Shown here: positions 1 through 8,961 of the stretch, piece by piece | How positions within the stretch are numbered: the stretch's first letter is position 1 | Layout: each line of letters starts with the position of its first letter | Source: CAZFDE01 sp964517795 | GTDB taxonomy: Bacteria > Planctomycetota > Phycisphaerae > Sedimentisphaerales > Anaerobacaceae | Assembly (NCBI GenBank): GCA_964517795.1 | Contig: CAZFDE010000005.1 | Location: forward strand, 8,265 to 72,264 | Reading direction: 5' to 3' | DNA: 64,000 bases | Made by a program: the position numbers and the translations under genes | The notes under the pieces: model-generated | Databases searched by the model: none | Told to the model about the DNA's origin: nothing | What the model saw: only the letters and a program-made list of their open reading frames with translations

Positions 1-129
1 GCCGCGTATTTTATCTTCAAGCTGCTGATTGGCAATCATCTTTTCAGCGGCTTCTGTCACAGAAAAAATATTTGATATAAATAGGGTAAGTGTAAATACA
101 ATAATAATGCTACTATATGAAATTTTCAT
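1..129 (-). CDS. N-terminal fragment of an exported protein (runs off left edge)
   Basis: Reading the minus strand from the ATG at 127-129 gives an open frame of 43 codons that continues past base 1. The first residues (MKISYSS) lead into a strongly hydrophobic stretch (IIIVFTLTLFI) and then a charged segment with EAAEKMIANQQ, so it looks like a Sec signal peptide followed by the start of a mature secreted protein. A purine-rich ribosome binding site (GGGAG) lies about 6 bases upstream. It is divergent from the polysaccharide locus. Too little is present to assign a family. Confidence 0.6.
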   Translation of the reverse strand, partial: MKISYSSIIIVFTLTLFISNIFSVTEAAEKMIANQQLEDKIRG

Positions 130-703
130 TATATACTCCCTTAGTTTTCAAATTCTTAGTATACCATTTTTTCTGCTCAGTAAAAGGTGTTCATCCGGTA
201 TTTTTAAGATTGTCCGATAAAAACGCGTATATTCTTATTGAAAATGCGGCTAAATGCTGTCATTCTGTGGAAATTATTCGTTTGAATGAAACCGTAAATA
301 AGGCGCTAAATAATGAACTTATGGGACGTTGGAACGTATTGATTTCGTTTTATATACGGTGTGAAATCACGGCATTACGATCACATATGAACTAAAGCTA
401 TGTTCTTTATTTGACGATACTTAAGCTATATAAGCAACAGCGATCAAACCTGAGCGGTTTTTTCACCTCGCAGGGCTTTGGCGCTCTGTAAATTTTTCTT
501 GTTGGTTTGTCCGGATTTTGGTGTCAACCAACGGGGACGGAGTCCACATATCGTCGCTTCCTTCTACGCCAAAACTTCAGCGGTCGTCAATAGGGCGATG
601 GTGGACAGGTCGAAGGACAGACATTACTGGTTTCTGGTTGCTATTTCACGAATGGATTCGTGCCCCTTTAATTGCATGTCGTTTAGATTGATTTAGAGGA
701 TTG
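130..703. other. Non-coding divergent intergenic region / leader of the polysaccharide locus
   Basis: I found no convincing gene in these 574 bases; the open frames present are short and have no recognisable protein character. The region must hold the divergent promoters for the partial exported protein and the polysaccharide locus, but I cannot place a good -35/-10 pair. A 7-bp perfect stem (GTTGGTT 501-507 with AACCAAC 526-532) stands out in a GC-richer part (about 440-640), so a structured leader RNA is possible. It matches no riboswitch class I know. Confidence 0.4.
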
Positions 704-1672
704 ATGAGAGTACTGATCACAGGCGGTGCGGGCTTTATCGGTTCGCATCTAGCGCAATATCTGATAAGCAACGGCCATTCGGTCGATGTTCTGGACAATT
801 TAAGCACAGGCTCAAAAGCCAATATAGCCGAACTTGAATCCAAGTCCGGCTTTCGCTTTTATGAGGGGGATATTCAGGATACCAGGTTGGTCGATAAACT
901 GACCCGGGATGCGGATATGGTGTACCACCTGGCGGCCGCGGTTGGTGTTCGGCTGATCGCTGAAAATCCGGTTCAGACCATTGAAACCAATATCAGCGGC
1001 ACACAGGTTGTTCTCGAGGCGGCCAATCGATATCGAAAAAAGATCCTGCTGGCCTCCAGCAGCGAGGTGTATGGCAAAAGCGATTCGGTGCCTTTCGCAG
1101 AGGATGATGACCTTGTTCTCGGCAGTACTTCGGTTTCCCGTTGGTCGTATGCATGCAGCAAGGCGATCGACGAATTTTTAGGAATGGCGTTTTATCATCA
1201 ATACGCCCTTGAGGTTATCATTGCCCGTTTTTTTAATACCATTGGGCCGCGTCAGACCGGTCAATACGGCATGGTGGTTCCCCGGTTTATTCAGCAGGCA
1301 TTGAAAAACGAGCCGTTGAGTATTTATGGCGATGGCAAGCAGACACGGTGTTTTTGTTATGTCGATGATGTGGTCGAGGCGATTGTCGGCTTGATGGATT
1401 CAGAGTCGGCCGGACACATTTATAATATCGGGACGCAGGAAGAAGTCAGTATCGAGCAGTTAGCCGATAAAGTGATTGCATTATCAGCCAGTACCAGCAG
1501 CAAAACGTTTATTCCCTATGATATTGCTTACGGGCGGCCGATGGAGGATATGATGCGGCGTGTGCCGGATATCAAGCGAATCGGCAAGGCAATCGGATGG
1601 ACGCCGAAGGTGTCACTTGATGAAGCGCTGAATTTGATCATTGAACATTTACGGGTAGCAAGCGACTATTGA
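704..1672 (+). CDS. NAD-dependent epimerase/dehydratase (extended SDR)
   Basis: Extended short-chain dehydrogenase acting on a nucleotide sugar. The N-terminus has the NAD-binding glycine motif (G7, G10, G13 in GGAGFIGSHLA), the active-site YxxxK is Y149/K153, and the upstream serine cluster LLASSSEVYG is typical of UDP-glucose 4-epimerase, UDP-glucuronate decarboxylase and dTDP-glucose dehydratase relatives. Length (322 aa) is normal for the family. The ATG at 704 is preferred over the TTG three bases upstream because AGAGGA lies just upstream. The stop overlaps the TTG start of the fucokinase gene by 4 bp, so the two are probably translationally coupled. The exact substrate cannot be told from sequence; a UDP-sugar epimerase or decarboxylase role is most likely. 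Confidence 0.85.
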   Translation: MRVLITGGAGFIGSHLAQYLISNGHSVDVLDNLSTGSKANIAELESKSGFRFYEGDIQDTRLVDKLTRDADMVYHLAAAVGVRLIAENPVQTIETNISGTQVVLEAANRYRKKILLASSSEVYGKSDSVPFAEDDDLVLGSTSVSRWSYACSKAIDEFLGMAFYHQYALEVIIARFFNTIGPRQTGQYGMVVPRFIQQALKNEPLSIYGDGKQTRCFCYVDDVVEAIVGLMDSESAGHIYNIGTQEEVSIEQLADKVIALSASTSSKTFIPYDIAYGRPMEDMMRRVPDIKRIGKAIGWTPKVSLDEALNLIIEHLRVASDY

Positions 1673-4600
1673 AATCGACTCATTTACAAACCGGTGCCGG
1701 CTGGGATTATCTGATCGTAACCGCCTCCAATGAATCTCAGGCCAAAGCTTATCAATCGCAGCTTAATATTCGCCAAAAGCTCGGTCTGTTGGCCGGTGTT
1801 GATAAGGTACTGGTTGTTTCCGACCCTCAAGGCCAGCGGATCGGCAGCGGCGGCAGTACGTTGTTATGCCTGATGCATGTTTTGAAAAATTCGTTCAAGA
1901 AATCAATCGCTCGATCGTCACCGAAGCAGTGGCGGGACGTTTTAAGCAAGCTTCGCATATTGATTATTCACGCCGGAGGTGATTCGCGACGACTGACGGC
2001 CTACGGCGCCTGCGGCAAGATCTTTTTGCCGGTTCCGGGTGAAACGGACCGGGCAATCTATTTGAGCTTGTTTGATCGTCAGCTTCCGACCTATCTGGCA
2101 TTGCCTCAAACCTCGCCCGGTACGGGACAGGTCGTTATTACATCGGGCGATGTTCTGCTACGGTTCGACCCGACATCGGTGTGTTTTGCCGATGAGGGAA
2201 TTACCGCCCTGGCCTGTTATGCATCACCGCAACAGGCCGCCCGTCACGGTGTGTTCTGCTGCGGTCCGGATCATACGGTACGTCGGTATTTGCAAAAGCC
2301 CTCGATCGCCAATCAGAAAAAATATGGGGCGATAGACCTCTATGAGCGAAGCTGTCTGGATATCGGGGTTATGAATTTCGATGCTTCGACAGCAGTACAA
2401 TTGTTGAAGTGTTTTGGGGCGATATTTGATCGCCGACAGAATATTGATTTTCGTCCCTCTTTCAAAAAAGCTATCTTTTCAAAAGGGCTGGATTTTTATC
2501 GAGAGATCTGTTGTGCGTTTGGGTCCCAAACGCAATTTTCGGATTTTGAAAAAAATGCGTACCATGGCGGCTCCACATGGTCAACATCTTCGTTGAAAAT
2601 AATATACCAACGGCTGCATGAGACGAAATTTTACATGCAGCTTCTGACGCATTGTGAGTTTTTGGATTTTGGCAGTACGCAATCCATTATCCCCAGCGCA
2701 GGACGGCTGCTGCAGGAAGACAGGGGGCTTGCCGGGACGCATGCCGCCATCGATTTGAACAATCATATTAGTGATACAGGGCAGATTGTCGGACACAACG
2801 CCTGGATAGAAGGATGTTCAATTAAAAATGAACTGAGAGTGAGCGGGCAGAATATGGTTGTGGGCGTGGACGTCGCCGAGCCGTTAACGGTGCCGCCGCA
2901 AATGTGTCTGGATGTGATCGAGGGCACGGTCAACAGACGAAAAGTATGGTTTGTTCGCTGTTACGGACTGAACGATTCATTCAAGCAGCCGCTTTCTTCG
3001 AAAATTCAATTTTGCGGAATGGATATTCGTTGCTGGCTTGAAACCATCGGCGCAAAAGCCTCTGATATCTGGGATGCAAAGTTAAAGGACAGCCAAAGAA
3101 GCCTCTGGAATGCGAAGCTGTTTGCCGCCGTTCAAAAACCGGGTGCTTATCGTGATTTTATCTGGATGCTTGAGCCGGATAAGGCATCAGATCAGGACAT
3201 TACGCTCTGGAAGAAATCGCGCCGATACAGTTTCGAACAGATGCTTGATCTGGCGGATCATAAACAGTTCCTGCAGCGGCGGATCGCATTGACTGCAAAA
3301 CGCATCGCGAATTCTTTGGGCAAGCTGTTTTCGCCGGACAGTCATTTTTCAGCATCAGAGTTATCATTTATTTTGAAAAACACAACCTGCAAGAGTCTAT
3401 TATTAGCTGAAATTGTCGAGCCGTTGAAGAATCATCACCAGAACAATGCGTTGTCCGGCAGCGATGTATTTGTGTATCCGCGAATTCTTCACTCGACGGC
3501 AACGGCGCTTTCGCAACTTAGTAAAACGAATACGGTTTTCACAAAGGCGATAGCGCCGTCTAAACAATCGTTAAGTCCGCAGCAAAAACGATGGCTGCGT
3601 ATCAACGAGCTGTCGATCCGACCCGATGAACGTATTTCAACGTGGACAAATAAAGCGAAAGCCAAGGCCTTTACCTATCTCGGCGATGCGATCGTTTCCA
3701 GTGCCGGGCAGAAACAGCCGCGGCCGCATCATGTGCTGCGAAGCGATGAGATCATCTGGGCGAGGAGTCCGGCCCGGTTGGATTTTGCCGGAGGTTGGAC
3801 GGATACCCCTCCTTATGCGCTGGAATACGGCGGCTGTGTGGTCAACGGTGCGATCGACCTCAATGGCCAGCCTCCGATCCATGTGTATGCTCGGATAATC
3901 AACGAACCAGTGATCCGAATCGGTTCGATCGATGTGGGGGTACGGATTGAAATCCATAAACTGGACGATCTACTGGATTATCGTAAGGCCACCAGCAGTT
4001 TTGCACTGGCCAAAGCGGCCCTGGCATTGTCGGGGTTTTCTCCTGAATATGCGGACTGGAAACAAACAGTGACCTTGAAACGGATGCTGAACGAATTTGG
4101 CGGCGGGATCGAATTGACCACGCTGGCGGCAATCCCGAAGGGCAGCGGCCTGGGGACATCCAGTATCATGGGCGCGGCCCTGGTTTCGGCGATCGAACGA
4201 ATGAAGGGCAATGTGCTTTCCCCCCGAGAGTTATTTCACAGTGTACTGCGTCTGGAACAGGCGCTGACCACCGGCGGCGGCTGGCAGGATCAGATCGGCG
4301 GAACGGTTGATGGCGTCAAGAAAATTATTGCCGAAGCGGGGATGATCCCGAATACCGCGATTCATTATCTGCCGGATGATATTGTGAATAGCCGATCCAA
4401 CGGCGGTCAAACACTGTTGTATTACACCGGTATTACGCGATTAGCGAAAAATATCCTGCAGCAGGTGGTCGGCCGATATCTCGATCGCGATCGCGCGACG
4501 ATGGCCACATTGCATCAGATTCATCAATTGACCGATCAGATGAGTGACGTTTTTGTAAAAAAGGATACCGAACAGTTCGGAATGTTTATTGATCGCGCTT

Positions 4601-4854
4601 GGTCGCTGAATAAGCAGCTTGATCCCAATAGTACGAACCCGCAAATCGAACGGTTGCTCAAGCGGGTTCGGCCGTATATCATTGGTGCGAAATTGTTAGG
4701 TGCCGGCGGCGGCGGGTTTTTGCTGATGGTTTGTCGATCCCCAGTGCATGCGGTTCAGCTTAAAACGAAGCTTAAAAAGAATCCTCCGAATCCGCGAGCC
4801 CGTTTTTTCGAATACACTGTTAGTCGTAACGGCCTGGTGGTAACGGTATGTTAA
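1669..4854 (+). CDS. fkp: Bifunctional L-fucokinase / GDP-L-fucose pyrophosphorylase (Fkp-like)
   Basis: Salvage enzyme that phosphorylates L-fucose and joins the fucose-1-phosphate to GTP, giving GDP-L-fucose. The N-terminal half is the guanylyltransferase part (GSGGST near residue 60, then a DSRRLTAYG segment). The C-terminal third is a GHMP sugar kinase: SPARLDFAGGWTD near residue 700, the ATP loop PKGSGLGTSS near 823, and the third motif GAGGGG near 1010. At 1061 aa it is slightly longer than Bacteroides Fkp (about 950 aa). It starts with TTG overlapping the stop of the SDR gene. No GDP-mannose dehydratase or fucose synthase is visible nearby, so fucose for this glycan may come from salvage. 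Confidence 0.88.
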   Translation: MKSTHLQTGAGWDYLIVTASNESQAKAYQSQLNIRQKLGLLAGVDKVLVVSDPQGQRIGSGGSTLLCLMHVLKNSFKKSIARSSPKQWRDVLSKLRILIIHAGGDSRRLTAYGACGKIFLPVPGETDRAIYLSLFDRQLPTYLALPQTSPGTGQVVITSGDVLLRFDPTSVCFADEGITALACYASPQQAARHGVFCCGPDHTVRRYLQKPSIANQKKYGAIDLYERSCLDIGVMNFDASTAVQLLKCFGAIFDRRQNIDFRPSFKKAIFSKGLDFYREICCAFGSQTQFSDFEKNAYHGGSTWSTSSLKIIYQRLHETKFYMQLLTHCEFLDFGSTQSIIPSAGRLLQEDRGLAGTHAAIDLNNHISDTGQIVGHNAWIEGCSIKNELRVSGQNMVVGVDVAEPLTVPPQMCLDVIEGTVNRRKVWFVRCYGLNDSFKQPLSSKIQFCGMDIRCWLETIGAKASDIWDAKLKDSQRSLWNAKLFAAVQKPGAYRDFIWMLEPDKASDQDITLWKKSRRYSFEQMLDLADHKQFLQRRIALTAKRIANSLGKLFSPDSHFSASELSFILKNTTCKSLLLAEIVEPLKNHHQNNALSGSDVFVYPRILHSTATALSQLSKTNTVFTKAIAPSKQSLSPQQKRWLRINELSIRPDERISTWTNKAKAKAFTYLGDAIVSSAGQKQPRPHHVLRSDEIIWARSPARLDFAGGWTDTPPYALEYGGCVVNGAIDLNGQPPIHVYARIINEPVIRIGSIDVGVRIEIHKLDDLLDYRKATSSFALAKAALALSGFSPEYADWKQTVTLKRMLNEFGGGIELTTLAAIPKGSGLGTSSIMGAALVSAIERMKGNVLSPRELFHSVLRLEQALTTGGGWQDQIGGTVDGVKKIIAEAGMIPNTAIHYLPDDIVNSRSNGGQTLLYYTGITRLAKNILQQVVGRYLDRDRATMATLHQIHQLTDQMSDVFVKKDTEQFGMFIDRAWSLNKQLDPNSTNPQIERLLKRVRPYIIGAKLLGAGGGGFLLMVCRSPVHAVQLKTKLKKNPPNPRARFFEYTVSRNGLVVTVC

Positions 4855-4888
4855 TCGGTCTATTATATTTCTAAGCGGGAGATTATGA

Positions 4889-6196
4889 ATGAAATTATCG
4901 GTAGTGGGAGTCGGGTATGTGGGTTTGGTTGCGGCGGCGTGTTTTGCCGAAGGCGGCAATCATGTGATCTGCGTGGATAACGACAAGAAGAAGATCAATA
5001 ACCTGAAAAAGGGAATTATTCCGATCTATGAGCCGGGATTGACGGAGCTTGTTGAAAGTAATGAGCAGGCCGGCCGACTGCGGTTTACCACCGACCTCAA
5101 AGAAGGCGTCGATAACTCGAAGATTATTTTTCTGGGCGTTGGTACGCCCAGTGCGCCGGATGGGTCTGCGGACATTTCGGCGGTGCTCAATGTTTGCGGT
5201 CAGATCGCCGAGATCATGCAGGATTATAGGATCATTGTAACCAAAAGCACAGTACCGGTGGGGACGCACAAACAAGTCGAATCGTTGATCAAAAGCAAGA
5301 CCGATCAGCCCTTTGATTATGTCAGTAATCCGGAATTTTTGAAGGAAGGGGCGGCCGTCGAGGATTTCATGAAACCGGATCGCGTGATCGTCGGGACCAA
5401 TAACCAGGAGGTTCGGGAATTATTCAAGCAGCTTTACGCCCCGTTTATGCGCAAGTCCAGCCGGATTATTTTTATGGATCCAGCCAGTGCAGAGATGACC
5501 AAATATGCGGCCAATGTCATGCTGGCGACGCGGATATCGTTTATGAATGAACTTTCGGGATTATGTGAAAAGAAAGGGGCCGATATTGAAATGGTACGAC
5601 ACGGCATCGGCAGCGACCCGCGGATCGGCAATTCATTCCTTTTTGCGGGGGTGGGATATGGCGGTAGTTGTTTTCCCAAGGATGTCCGGGCATTGATCTA
5701 TATAGGCCGCCAAGAGGATTATCCGATGACCATTGCCGAAGCGGTACAGGACGCTAATCATCGTCAACACGATCGATTTGCGCATAAGATACTGAACTAT
5801 TTTAAGGGCAAGGAAAAACAAACGACATTAGCGGTCTGGGGGTTGGCATTTAAGGCCAAGACCGATGACGTTCGGGAATCGCCGGCGATCTGGTGTATTG
5901 AAAAATTCGTCCGGGCGGGGATGGCGGTTCGTGCATTCGATCCGGAGGCGATGGATTCGGCCCGAGTCGTATTGGAAGATTCGATCACGTACGGCAAGGA
6001 TGAGTATTCGATCCTCGATGGGGCCGATGCATTGGTGGTATTAACCGACTGGCAGCCGTTTCGCACCCCGGATTTCGATGCGATCAAGGAAAAATTGAAT
6101 CAGCCGGTTATTTTCGACGGCCGCAATTTATTTAACATAGATATCATGAAACGTCAGGATATGACTTATCATTCGATGGGCAGGCTGCAAACCTAA
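4889..6196 (+). CDS. ugd: UDP-glucose 6-dehydrogenase
   Basis: Oxidises UDP-glucose to UDP-glucuronate with two NAD+, in the cytoplasm, as a precursor for an acidic surface glycan. The Rossmann motif GVGYVGL is at residues 7-13, the segment YEPGL typical of the family follows near 49, and the catalytic cysteine is C261 in GGSCFPKD. The C-terminal UDP-binding domain has the expected FKAKTDDVRESPA segment. Length 435 aa is normal. The sequence is of the UDP-glucose type rather than the WecC UDP-ManNAc dehydrogenase type, although it sits directly before a ManNAc epimerase. Confidence 0.92.
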   Translation: MKLSVVGVGYVGLVAAACFAEGGNHVICVDNDKKKINNLKKGIIPIYEPGLTELVESNEQAGRLRFTTDLKEGVDNSKIIFLGVGTPSAPDGSADISAVLNVCGQIAEIMQDYRIIVTKSTVPVGTHKQVESLIKSKTDQPFDYVSNPEFLKEGAAVEDFMKPDRVIVGTNNQEVRELFKQLYAPFMRKSSRIIFMDPASAEMTKYAANVMLATRISFMNELSGLCEKKGADIEMVRHGIGSDPRIGNSFLFAGVGYGGSCFPKDVRALIYIGRQEDYPMTIAEAVQDANHRQHDRFAHKILNYFKGKEKQTTLAVWGLAFKAKTDDVRESPAIWCIEKFVRAGMAVRAFDPEAMDSARVVLEDSITYGKDEYSILDGADALVVLTDWQPFRTPDFDAIKEKLNQPVIFDGRNLFNIDIMKRQDMTYHSMGRLQT

Positions 6197-6260
6197 TGCT
6201 TGTGGATGCTTATCCATTCCATGTATTTAATTCGATAATGCTATAATGCAAGGATGATCA

Positions 6261-7355
6261 ATGATCAAAATTATATGTGTATGTGGCGCACGCCCGAATT
6301 TTATGAAAATTGCACCTTTGATGCGGGCATTTAATGCGCACGGCGGTTTTGAAACGCTTCTTGTTCATACCGGCCAGCATTACGATGAAAACATGAGCCG
6401 GTTATTCTTTGACGAATTGGGCATTCCCAAGCCGGACATTAACTTAGAGGTCGGTTCGGCCAGCCATGCGGTTCAGACTGCGGAGATCATGAAAAGTTTC
6501 GAGCCGGTTGTACAGCAGTTCAAACCGGATTATGTGCTTGTTGTCGGTGATGTCAACAGCACAATCGCCTGCGGTCTTGTGGCGGTAAAGCTGGGCGTTA
6601 AATTGATCCATGTGGAGGCGGGTTTACGCAGCTTTGACCGGGCGATGCCGGAGGAAATCAATCGGATGCTCACCGATGCGATCAGTGATTTATTGTTTGT
6701 AACCGAACAATCCGGTGTGGATAATCTGAAAACCGAAGGCGTCAATAGTGACGCAATCCATTTTGTCGGCAATGTGATGATCGATACATTATTGGCAAAC
6801 CGTGACAAAGCCGAGCAATCAGCCATTCTTGAACAGTTCAATTTGTCAGCGAAGGGATACGGCGTGATTACGCTTCACCGGCCAAGTAATGTGGATGATC
6901 CGACGAACTTCAACGAGATCATCACCGCCTTTGAAAAGATTCAGCAGGAGATCAAACTGGTTTTTCCGATTCACCCGCGAACGCGTCATAATCTTAAAGG
7001 AACCGATCTCGGCGGCCGGATGGAGAAGATGACGAATATGCTGCTGATCGAGCCGGTGGGCTATCTTGATTTTCTGAAATTAATGTCCAATGCCGGGTTT
7101 GTTATGACCGATTCGGGGGGAATTCAGGAAGAGACGACGATTCTCGGGGTCGCCTGTATGACGCTGCGTGAGAATACCGAGCGGCCGGTCACGTGCACGG
7201 AAGGGACCAACCGTCTGGTACATATCAGTACCGAAGATATTCTTAAGCATTACGACCGGATTAAGGCAACGGGTTTTAATGTCACCGGCAATATCCCTTA
7301 TCTCTGGGACGGCAAGGCCGCTGAACGCATTGCTGAAAAGATCGCCGGTGGATAG
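6261..7355 (+). CDS. wecB: UDP-N-acetylglucosamine 2-epimerase (non-hydrolysing)
   Basis: Interconverts UDP-GlcNAc and UDP-ManNAc. The N-terminus (GARPNFMKIAPLMRAF), the HTGQHYDENMS motif, HVEAGLRSFDR and the C-terminal TDSGGIQEE uridine-binding motif are all hallmarks of the family, and 364 aa is the standard length. It follows ugd in the same direction with a 64-base gap. A second, diverged member of the same superfamily (the FnlC-like gene at 25353) lies in the locus, so two distinct 2-epimerisations probably serve this glycan. Confidence 0.92.
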   Translation: MIKIICVCGARPNFMKIAPLMRAFNAHGGFETLLVHTGQHYDENMSRLFFDELGIPKPDINLEVGSASHAVQTAEIMKSFEPVVQQFKPDYVLVVGDVNSTIACGLVAVKLGVKLIHVEAGLRSFDRAMPEEINRMLTDAISDLLFVTEQSGVDNLKTEGVNSDAIHFVGNVMIDTLLANRDKAEQSAILEQFNLSAKGYGVITLHRPSNVDDPTNFNEIITAFEKIQQEIKLVFPIHPRTRHNLKGTDLGGRMEKMTNMLLIEPVGYLDFLKLMSNAGFVMTDSGGIQEETTILGVACMTLRENTERPVTCTEGTNRLVHISTEDILKHYDRIKATGFNVTGNIPYLWDGKAAERIAEKIAGG

Positions 7356-7365
7356 GGTATAAAAT

Positions 7366-8961
7366 GTGAACATGAGGTTTTCCTTGCAGAACACATCTCC
7401 AACTGAGTCTTTGAGTGTAAATCCCCAAAACCCTGAACGTCAGGTTCATAATATTCTGTTTGAAACAGACCATTTAAAAACCGGCTTACGTGAACGGTCG
7501 GCCAAAGGCGGATCAATCACACTGGTCGCCCAGGGGTTGAAATTTATACTTCAAATGACATCTAATGTTTTTCTGGCCAGGCTTTTGACACCTGAAGATT
7601 TCGGACTGGTTGCCATGGTTGCGGTCGTGACAGGATTTGTTGTGATGTTCAAAGATATGGGCCTGTCGATGGCTACGGTCCAAAAGGAGCAGATCAATCA
7701 CGGGCAGATCAGCACTTTATTTTGGATCAATGTTACGTTCAGCTTATTCATGGCGGGGGTGTTGGTCCTGTGTTCTCCGCTGGTATCGAAGTTTTACGGG
7801 GAGCCGAGGCTCACGATGATTACGATCACGTTGGCGGGCGGGCTTATTTTCGGCGGTTTGTCCGTTCAGCACCAGGCCCTGCTGCGTCGGCAGATGAAAT
7901 TCATTTCATTGGCAGCCGTTGAAGTAACCGGCATGTTCGTTGGGGTGGCGTTGGCGATTTTGTCGGCATGGCTGGGGGCAGGTTACTGGGCACTGGTGAT
8001 CTTACAGTTAGGTATGGCCGTGTCGATGGCGGCAGGGTATTGGATTGCCTGCAGGTGGCTGCCGGGTTTGCCGGTCAAACGGTCGGGTGTCCGGGCGATG
8101 CTGAATTTCGGAGCCAACATGACGGGCTTTAGTTTTTCCAATTATTTTGCTCGGAATGCAGATAAAATGCTTCTGGGCTGGCGATGGGGTGCTGAATCAG
8201 TGGGCTATTATTCACGCGCATATGCGTTGTTATTATTTCCGATCGGTCAGTTTACCGTTCCATTTACCAGTGTGGCTGTTCCCGCCATGAGCAGACTCCA
8301 AAACGAACCGCAGCGATATCGGAATTATTATTTAAGTGCCGTAATGTTCATTGCTTATATTTCAATGCCATTTGTTGCAATGCTGACAGGGCTGTCAACA
8401 GAAGTTGTTTCCATTGTACTGGGAAATCAATGGGGCACCAGTGCCGTCCTTTTTAAGATTCTCGCATTTTCTGCATTTTGGCAACCCGTGGTTTCGACGG
8501 TAGGGTGGTTATTTGTTTCATCAGGTCAAACGCATCGGATGTTTTTCTGGTCTGTGGTCACCACTCCGATAAGAATTCTGTCGTTTCTTATCGCTTTGGC
8601 CTGGGGCAATATGGGCGTTGCTATTGCGTATAGTATCGTAACGTGGTTATTTCTTTTTCCGACCTTTGCATTTGCAACCTATCGTTCTCCCATACGCGTG
8701 GCGGACCTTTGTAAAACGTTATATCGACCTGTGTGTATGGGTGTTTTGATTGGATTAGCGGCAGGTGTTGTTCGGTATTTACTGATTGAGTATTTTATTA
8801 TATGGCGAATTTTGGGGGCCTTAGGAATTGCCGGTATTGTCTTTATCCTCCTGTTGGCACTGGATCGATCGATTCGCGGTGACATGAAACAAATCAGAGA
8901 CACGGTGAAGCTTATTTTTAATAAAAAGCCCATCAAGAGCACGATTCCTACCCATGGATGA
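7366..8961 (+). CDS. Wzx-type polysaccharide flippase (MOP superfamily)
   Basis: Integral membrane transporter that would flip undecaprenyl-linked repeat units across the inner membrane. A short soluble N-terminus is followed by about 12-14 hydrophobic helices. The early segment FLARLLTPEDFGLVAMVAV is characteristic of the WzxC/AmsL branch of polysaccharide exporters. Length is 531 aa. The frame opens with GTG at 7366; an ATG at 7372 is an equally good start. The gene overlaps the next by 8 bp. It pairs with the Wzy-like polymerase at 12703 and the initiating transferase at 31702 to make a Wzx/Wzy pathway. Confidence 0.88.
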   Translation: MNMRFSLQNTSPTESLSVNPQNPERQVHNILFETDHLKTGLRERSAKGGSITLVAQGLKFILQMTSNVFLARLLTPEDFGLVAMVAVVTGFVVMFKDMGLSMATVQKEQINHGQISTLFWINVTFSLFMAGVLVLCSPLVSKFYGEPRLTMITITLAGGLIFGGLSVQHQALLRRQMKFISLAAVEVTGMFVGVALAILSAWLGAGYWALVILQLGMAVSMAAGYWIACRWLPGLPVKRSGVRAMLNFGANMTGFSFSNYFARNADKMLLGWRWGAESVGYYSRAYALLLFPIGQFTVPFTSVAVPAMSRLQNEPQRYRNYYLSAVMFIAYISMPFVAMLTGLSTEVVSIVLGNQWGTSAVLFKILAFSAFWQPVVSTVGWLFVSSGQTHRMFFWSVVTTPIRILSFLIALAWGNMGVAIAYSIVTWLFLFPTFAFATYRSPIRVADLCKTLYRPVCMGVLIGLAAGVVRYLLIEYFIIWRILGALGIAGIVFILLLALDRSIRGDMKQIRDTVKLIFNKKPIKSTIPTHG

